NCBI GenBank assembly: GCA_016744065.1
Contig: JADGFA010000038.1
Coordinates: 1-42,485 of the forward strand
DNA: 42,485 bases
Reading direction: 5' to 3'
From: Gammaproteobacteria bacterium
GTDB taxonomy: Bacteria; Pseudomonadota; Gammaproteobacteria; SZUA-229
The notes under the pieces are model-generated. The model was not told the origin of the DNA. It did no database searches and saw only the letters and a list, made by a program, of their open reading frames with translations. Below, one piece after another: positions 37,867-42,485 of this stretch. The stretch's first letter is position 1. The number at the start of each line of letters is the position of its first letter. The translations under genes were made by a program, and so were the position numbers.

Positions 37867-38517
37867 TTAATGTGGCCAGGGCATTATGTTATTCATACCG
37901 TTCATCGCTGGAGCAACGTTGCGAGTTAGAACATGATTCATTTGCCCGGTATGTACATTTAAGGCGCGCGTGTCTTCACTAATGGTATTCATACGGTTGG
38001 ACATATTATTGACAGAGCCTGTGATGTGTTGCATATCATTTGACATACTGCTCATTGCTTCTTCCATAATAGTAACAACATAAAACATATAAACTACTGC
38101 CACAATGGCCATAATAGAACCGGGTATTGCAATCCATTTATTTTGTGTAGATTGTTGTTGCTGGATCTGTTGCAGGTAACTTAATTTTTTATTTGCTAGT
38201 GTTTCCTGCTCATGGCGTTCCTTTATGGAAGCTTCATGGTCACGCATAATGGAATCGGTGAGCTGTTTGATGGAGTTAATACTATGGTCTTCTCGGTTGT
38301 TGTTAATGGTGTCTGCTCTGGCAAAAGCGGTATCCAGACCATTAAACAACTGGGATAGCTGTTTATCACGACTTTGTCTTTCTGTTTTCATTTCATTGAG
38401 TACAGACTTAATGCTTTCAAGTGTTTCAATGGTTGTTGTAACAGGTTGTGATGATGCTTTCTTTTTAGTTGCTTCTTTTGGGGTAAGTGTCTTTTGGGCA
38501 GGCGGTTTATCGGTCAT
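37867..38517 (-). CDS. Unknown coiled-coil membrane protein
   Basis: 216 residues from the ATG at 38517 (GAGAA upstream). A lysine- and proline-rich N-terminus (PPAQKTLTPKEATKKK), then a long polar coiled coil (about 30-125, with QQIQQQQ), one membrane helix at about 128-150 (WIAIPGSIMAIVAVVYMFYVV) and a second methionine-rich coiled coil (MSNDMQHITGSVNNMSNRMNT) ending NGMNNIMPWPH. This resembles a signal-transduction stalk without output domain, but I recognise no named family. Predicted orientation is cytoplasmic N-terminus and periplasmic C-terminus. Confidence 0.75.
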   Translation of the reverse strand: MTDKPPAQKTLTPKEATKKKASSQPVTTTIETLESIKSVLNEMKTERQSRDKQLSQLFNGLDTAFARADTINNNREDHSINSIKQLTDSIMRDHEASIKERHEQETLANKKLSYLQQIQQQQSTQNKWIAIPGSIMAIVAVVYMFYVVTIMEEAMSSMSNDMQHITGSVNNMSNRMNTISEDTRALNVHTGQMNHVLTRNVAPAMNGMNNIMPWPH

Positions 38518-38880
38518 TCGTTTTCTCAATATAATGATTTAATCAAACAAGTATAAAGTCTGGGTACTACAAAACAGTGAGCCATCTCTCAGTGTATTGT
38601 ATTACGCTAGTGAGCATTATATCAATAGAGGTAAAAATAAAAGATTTTTTCCTTTTAATAGTTTTTATAATATTTTAAGTAATAGCGAGATAGTTGAGGT
38701 AGATCAACTGTATGTTTTTATTTATAAGCCAGGGAAATAAAAATATTAATAGATGCAATATTGGAATAAGAGTTTTTAATGCTATATTTGTTGTTTTTAT
38801 CGCTTTCTATTATTTTAAGTATGAGTTTTTTATCGTATGTGTTTTATAGTGATTAATCTGAAACAGTAATATTTTAGCTA
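38518..38880. other. Intergenic, one possible 25-residue membrane ORF
   Basis: Mostly featureless AT-rich DNA. A frame at 38779-38856 on the plus strand encodes 25 residues that are nearly all hydrophobic (MLYLLFLSLSIILSMSFLSY...), after a GGAATAAGAG that could be a weak ribosome site. It may be a small membrane peptide or chance. Confidence 0.25.
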
Positions 38881-39252
38881 TTATTTCAATACTGCTTTTA
38901 TACCGTAGGACCAGTCTTTAATGAACTGATTAATAGAGTCAATAAACTCTTCTTCCTGTTCTTTTTTATCTATAGTGCAATGTATTATTATGTTTTTATT
39001 CTGATTGTTTATCGTAATAGTCCATGCCAGTGCATGAGGGCAGTTTAGTAATGTAAAGCGTATGCCGTATTTAATAACTTCACGCCTGATATTGAATAGC
39101 CCCCAGAGACAGTAAATTTCACCTTCATTACCTTTATTAGAAATGACAGTATCAATAGATTTGCATAGAGTCGGTAGTTTGTTAATAGTCAGTAAATTTT
39201 TTAGATCATCAATGTTTATATCTGGTTTTTCTAATTCTTCAAAAAACTCCAT
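38881..39252 (-). CDS. Unknown small cytoplasmic protein
   Basis: 123 residues, no signal or membrane segment, no family recognised. The N-terminal half is helical (PDINIDDLKNLLTINKLPTLCKSID), followed by alternating strand-like segments (GEIYCLWGLFNIRREVIKYGIRFTLL, ALAWTITI) and a helical C-terminus ending SYGIKAVLK. Strand patterns and two conserved-looking tryptophans make it likely to be a real protein. It stands alone between intergenic gaps. Confidence 0.6.
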   Translation of the reverse strand: MEFFEELEKPDINIDDLKNLLTINKLPTLCKSIDTVISNKGNEGEIYCLWGLFNIRREVIKYGIRFTLLNCPHALAWTITINNQNKNIIIHCTIDKKEQEEEFIDSINQFIKDWSYGIKAVLK

Positions 39253-39681
39253 ATCTGTACTCTTTAATGTCAGTAATGATGAGACTAATATTTCAATAAT
39301 AAAACCTGAATTTTACATTGATAGAATACAGGTTTAAATATTTTTGTTATAAATCAGGTATAAAATTGGCGCTTTGTTGTTTGAGCTTTAGCTAATGGAT
39401 AACAGCGAAATACTTCCATTTAAGCTAATATTAATGACTCATCTGGTAGCGTAAAAGCTTTGTTTTTAAATTAAACGCCGTTTTCTACATATAATACGTT
39501 ATTGTAACAGATGCTAATGTTCGTGATTATGCCTGAGAAGCTTAATTGAGTGGTGAGTTTTTAGTCGTTTAACCATTATTTATGTCTTTATGGTATTGTA
39601 GATAAGTGGTGATTAAGGTGTTGTATCGTTATAAAACTGGCATCTTATGCATGTGTTTTTAAATATAACTGGATATTGAGT
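39253..39681. other. Intergenic stretch, nothing clear
   Basis: About 430 AT-rich bases. A weak inverted repeat, AAACCTG near 39302 and CAGGTTT near 39330, is the only structure seen. No supported coding frame or RNA gene. Confidence 0.35.
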
Positions 39682-40068
39682 ATGCAAGCATCAGAAATGA
39701 GTAATATTAATGGTCACTTCACTCGAAATCAGCTAAAGCAGGCTTCTAATAATGCTTTAGCATCTTTTTTAAATCTGACCTTTTTACCTGGGCTAGCATT
39801 TATATACCTTTTATTTAAATTCTGTAAATCTGAAGACAATACGATTGATCATTATCATGCAACGTTAGGTGTTAAGCTAAATGTAATAGCAGGTTTAACA
39901 TTGTTTTTAGTCAGTGGTTTGATGATTATATTTGGTGGCTTTGATTCTCCATGGACATGGGTTTATGTCATAACCTATTTTACCTTCGTGCATACCGTTT
40001 TTATTTTAATTTCAGTGTGGGTAATCGTGCGTGCCTGGTCTGGTCAGAAGCTAGGTGGAGATGCTTAA
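39682..40068 (+). CDS. Small membrane protein, DUF4870/Tic20-like
   Basis: 128 residues from the ATG at 39682; the TTG two codons earlier is unlikely. About three hydrophobic segments: FLNLTFLPGLAFIYLLFKF, GVKLNVIAGLTLFLVSGLMIIFG and FTFVHTVFILISVWVIVRAW. The loop HYHATLGVKLN resembles the YHA-N/Q motif of DUF4870/Tic20-like proteins, whose function is mostly unknown. No obvious operon partner. Confidence 0.6.
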   Translation: MQASEMSNINGHFTRNQLKQASNNALASFLNLTFLPGLAFIYLLFKFCKSEDNTIDHYHATLGVKLNVIAGLTLFLVSGLMIIFGGFDSPWTWVYVITYFTFVHTVFILISVWVIVRAWSGQKLGGDA

Positions 40069-40098
40069 GTTGAAGAACATGAGTCGTTGTAGTTTTAA

Positions 40099-40908
40099 TT
40101 ACCACAGATAAGAGCTTGTTTTTTTACCAATGACCTTCTTGTCAAACACGAGCTTAGCTGGCGCGTTAGCCAGGCCATAACAAACATGTAATGGTAATAA
40201 ATGTTCTTCTCTGGGATGGCAGTATCTTGCAAAAGGAGCATCACTCCATTTAATTAGTTCATGTCTCCTTTCTTTTTCAGTGATTTTGTTATCTGTACAG
40301 GTATTAATAAGCCAGTTTTCAAAAGCGATGTTTTTTTCATCAATAATGGTTTTGTCCTGATTAAAAAAAGTGTTTAAATTATGAAATGTAAAGCCAGAAC
40401 CTATTGTTAATACATTATCTAGTCGTAGCGCTGACAAAGCATTGCCAATTTTAATGTGGGATTCAGGGTCGAGGTTATTTAAAAGTGATATTTGAACACA
40501 GGGTATGTTTGCTTTTGGGTACATGATTTTTAAGGGTACAAATACACCGTGATCAAAACCGCGATTATTGTTTAATGTAGCATCGACACCATTACCCTGT
40601 AAAAGATTGAAAATTTTATTAGCTAGTTCAGGGTGACCGAGAGCAGGGTATTTAATATTATAGGCCTCTTCAGGAAAGCCATGGTAGTCATAAATTAATG
40701 AGGGTGTTTCCCCGCTTGTAATGTTTACCTTATCTTCTTCCCAGTGTGCACTGATAATAAGTATGGCTGATGGTGTGTGCAGGCCTGAAGTGATTCCTTT
40801 AAGAAAGTTTATCATTTCCTGATGGCTTTTATCTCCAAGAAGAGGCAGGGGGCCACCGCCATGGGGAATGAATAAAACGGGGCTTTTGTTTTCAGGTTTA
40901 TCTGTCAT
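40099..40908 (-). CDS. DODA-type extradiol ring-cleavage dioxygenase family
   Basis: 269 residues from the ATG at 40908; a TTG at 40929 is an alternative. The family (LigB-like, YgiD/DODA) opens catechol-type rings with a single metal. Metal-binding histidines lie in FIPHGGGPLPLLGD (H16) and ISAHWEED (H55), with NNRGFDHGVFVPLKIMYP, SGFTFHNL and REEHLLPLHVCYG later, all standard landmarks. The in vivo substrate is unknown; bacterial YgiD accepts DOPA. No aromatic degradation genes surround it. Confidence 0.9.
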   Translation of the reverse strand: MTDKPENKSPVLFIPHGGGPLPLLGDKSHQEMINFLKGITSGLHTPSAILIISAHWEEDKVNITSGETPSLIYDYHGFPEEAYNIKYPALGHPELANKIFNLLQGNGVDATLNNNRGFDHGVFVPLKIMYPKANIPCVQISLLNNLDPESHIKIGNALSALRLDNVLTIGSGFTFHNLNTFFNQDKTIIDEKNIAFENWLINTCTDNKITEKERRHELIKWSDAPFARYCHPREEHLLPLHVCYGLANAPAKLVFDKKVIGKKTSSYLW

Positions 40909-41019
40909 ATTAAATATATTATAGTTCAAATAGTATGTTTTCAGGTTTGAGATGGCTTTTTTTAAACACAGCGTTTAGATAAATATTTCAGGGTTTTTCA
41001 GGTTATGGTAAGTGTTTTA

Positions 41020-41316
41020 TCATGATGTTGCTTTGCTGTATTCACGTAAGACTTTAACTACCTGTATATCATATTTTTTATACCACTTTTTTTTCCCTAT
41101 ATTCTGAGCTTTTATATGTTCTTTGTCCTGTTTCCATGCGCTTATCTGTTGCTGGCTTTTCCAGTATGATATTGTAATTTCTTTTGAGCCTTCTGTTACA
41201 GAGGTGAAGCTGGTGCAGTCATATTTATCCATAGCAAGTTCACGCATTTTATCTGCCATTACATGATAGTTTTTATCTAAATTGATTGTTTCAGCTATAA
41301 ATATTACAGCGTACAT
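41020..41316 (-). CDS. Antibiotic biosynthesis monooxygenase (ABM) domain protein
   Basis: 98 residues, a single dimeric alpha+beta barrel domain. The start MYAVIFIAETINLDKNYHVMADKMRELA and the late EITISYWKSQQQISAWKQDKEHIKAQ are typical of the YqjZ-like ABM proteins, small cofactor-free oxygenases or stress proteins. The genuine activity is unknown. It lies on the same strand as the dioxygenase gene, about 110 bases upstream of it, so co-expression is possible. Confidence 0.85.
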   Translation of the reverse strand: MYAVIFIAETINLDKNYHVMADKMRELAMDKYDCTSFTSVTEGSKEITISYWKSQQQISAWKQDKEHIKAQNIGKKKWYKKYDIQVVKVLREYSKATS

Positions 41317-41575
41317 TTACTTTACTTCCTTATAGGTGCAGGGATTGACTCTTTATATATTGTTATAAATTGTAATTCAGATGAGTGTATAAAACACTAT
41401 AAAAGTAATGATATTTTTTTAGAGGAGGTGTTTCTGACAGGTGAGGGTTGAATTATTTCTATTGTATTATTTGTTGTTTTTCCTTTTTTACGAGCATATC
41501 GGGTTTATCTCCTTTACATAGTGGGTCTACTAACTCAGTATGGTTGGTGTTACTTGATCGTTTGAGGTTTTCATT

Positions 41576-42223
41576 ATGACACAGCCCCTTGAAACCACTT
41601 ATACATTTGCGGAAGAAATTGCCCATACGGTAACGCATGGCTTTGGTATGTTATTGAGTATTGCGGGCTTAGCTATTTTGGTGGGGTTTTCCAGTCTGAA
41701 TGGTAATGTCTGGCATGTGACCTGCAGTAGTATCTATGGTACCAGCCTTATTTTACTTTATGGTACTTCAGCTTTATATCATGGCATTCCACATGCAGGA
41801 GCTAAAGCATTACTACAGCGTTGTGATCATGCGGCAATTTATTTATTGATTGCGGGTACCTATACACCTTTTTTACTAATTAGTTTACGCGGGGGATGGG
41901 GCTGGTCTTTATTTGGTGTTATCTGGACACTGGCATTTATCGGTGTAGTGCTGGAATTTATCGACTGGAAACCCTTTAAAAAAATGTCACTTGCCCTGTA
42001 TCTCGGTATGGGCTGGATTGTTGTTATTGCGATTAACCCGATGCTTGAACAGGTTGCCACTGGTGGGCTTGTGTTATTACTGGCGGGAGGCTTGTTTTAT
42101 TCTTTTGGGGTGGTTTTTTATGTATGGGATACGTTAGCCTATAATCATGCAATTTGGCATATGTTTGTACTTGCAGGTAGCGTTTTGCATTTTTTCTCTA
42201 TTTTATTCTATGTTATTCCCTGA
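41576..42223 (+). CDS. Hemolysin III / PAQR family membrane protein
   Basis: 215 residues with seven hydrophobic segments. The PAQR landmarks are all present: EEIAHTVTHGFGM, SALYHGIP, CDHAAIYLLIAGTYTPF, and the closing NHAIWHMFVLAGSVLHFFSI. Their histidines and the Asp are thought to form a zinc-dependent hydrolase site (by similarity to adiponectin receptors), and bacterial members (YqfA) affect membrane lipid homeostasis. Real haemolysin activity is not implied. A hairpin follows at 42263. Confidence 0.94.
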   Translation: MTQPLETTYTFAEEIAHTVTHGFGMLLSIAGLAILVGFSSLNGNVWHVTCSSIYGTSLILLYGTSALYHGIPHAGAKALLQRCDHAAIYLLIAGTYTPFLLISLRGGWGWSLFGVIWTLAFIGVVLEFIDWKPFKKMSLALYLGMGWIVVIAINPMLEQVATGGLVLLLAGGLFYSFGVVFYVWDTLAYNHAIWHMFVLAGSVLHFFSILFYVIP

Positions 42224-42262
42224 ACATATCTGTTTGTTCTTAATTAGATGTAGTTAACACTG

Positions 42263-42290
42263 TTATCACCTGGTGCAGGTGATAAATTTT
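42263..42290 (+). terminator. Hairpin after hemolysin III gene
   Basis: TTATCACCTG (42263-42272) and CAGGTGATAA (42276-42285) form a perfect 10-bp stem around GTG, followed by ATTTT. It lies 40 bases after the stop. A weak T run makes it a moderate terminator. Confidence 0.65.
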
Positions 42291-42406
42291 AAAATTAGTT
42301 AAATTCTGTTATTTTATGATCTTATTTTTTATTAACATATCAAAAGATATGAAATAAAAATGACTTTTTGCCGGTCGTTTATTAATGTGTTGTGGCTTAA
42401 TGAATC

Positions 42407-42485
42407 TGTACACCTAAATGGGATAAACTAACCCTGAAATAAAAGGTGAACCGATGAGTAAAAGAAGAAAGAATTTTTCCAGTGA
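42407..42485 (+). mobile_element. Left end of an IS3-family insertion sequence (cut by window)
   Basis: TGTACACCTAAATGGG at 42407-42422 has the TG... start and the sequence style of IS3-family terminal repeats, and 30 bases later a gene begins with the transposase OrfA N-terminus. The window ends before the right end, so length and target duplication cannot be seen. Confidence 0.6.
42454..42485 (+). CDS. IS3-type transposase OrfA, N-terminal part only
   Basis: Ten complete codons, MSKRRKNFSS, before the window edge. This matches the usual start of IS3-group OrfA proteins (MSKRR-FS-EFK), which bind the element ends through a helix-turn-helix. AAGGTG stands seven bases upstream of the ATG. Reading on outside the window would settle it. 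Confidence 0.6.
   Translation, partial: MSKRRKNFSS

Overview
The window looks like chromosomal DNA of an AT-rich gammaproteobacterium. The evidence is a complete proteobacterial cytochrome bd operon (cydP-cydA-cydB-cydX-ybgE), an opgGH osmoregulated glucan pair, a one-piece tmRNA with the tag ANDDNYAIAA, a full-length single-chain PurL of 1297 residues, and a sigma-54 activator. I cannot fix the genus. No tRNA, rRNA or CRISPR array was seen.

Layout. 0.2-3.5 kb: a decayed accessory patch with an AHH-nuclease toxin tail (frameshifted) and an Imm11-like immunity gene, an exported protein with a broken start, and a porin-like gene with a stop codon at the end of its signal peptide. 3.5-6.0 kb: a small periplasmic binding-protein-like gene and a HAMP-GGDEF-EAL enzyme, translationally coupled to the porin-like gene. 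6.9-10.5 kb: opgG-opgH. 11.0-11.7 kb: a Prx6-type peroxiredoxin with an OxyR-like site upstream. 12.0-15.7 kb (minus): the bd oxidase operon, headed by an unknown small secreted protein. 16.1-17.4 kb: a divergent PAS/sigma-54 activator that may control it. 17.4-18.2 kb: a second small graveyard (toxin-like tail, small partner gene, decayed ParE). 18.4-18.7 kb: ssrA. 18.9-23.9 kb: purL and an NAD-dependent sugar epimerase. 23.9-26.5 kb (minus): a DUF2157 / DUF4401 / GDYXXLXY membrane operon. 26.5-27.9 kb: an array of long tandem repeats, each carrying a strong hairpin. 27.9-37.2 kb (minus): a fatty-acid beta-oxidation block (MerR regulator, thiolase, FadN-type dehydrogenase/hydratase, FadE-type acyl-CoA dehydrogenase, EtfB, EtfA, ETF-ubiquinone oxidoreductase). 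A 28-bp perfect palindrome overlaps the promoter of this block, and an SCP2-like gene lies divergently beyond it. 37.9-42.2 kb: mostly small genes (coiled-coil membrane protein, unknowns, DODA-type dioxygenase, ABM monooxygenase, hemolysin III/PAQR). The right edge cuts into an IS3-type insertion sequence.

How it works together. The 27.9-37.2 kb block is a self-contained route from acyl-CoA to the quinone pool: the dehydrogenase passes electrons to EtfAB and then to ETF-QO, while the two remaining enzymes finish the cycle. The bd oxidase can then oxidise the quinol. The most distinctive leads are the porin / binding-protein / c-di-GMP operon, the hairpin repeat array, the palindromic operator of the beta-oxidation block, and the toxin-immunity remnants with single-base lesions. 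Several of those lesions lie close together, so true decay must be told apart from sequence error.
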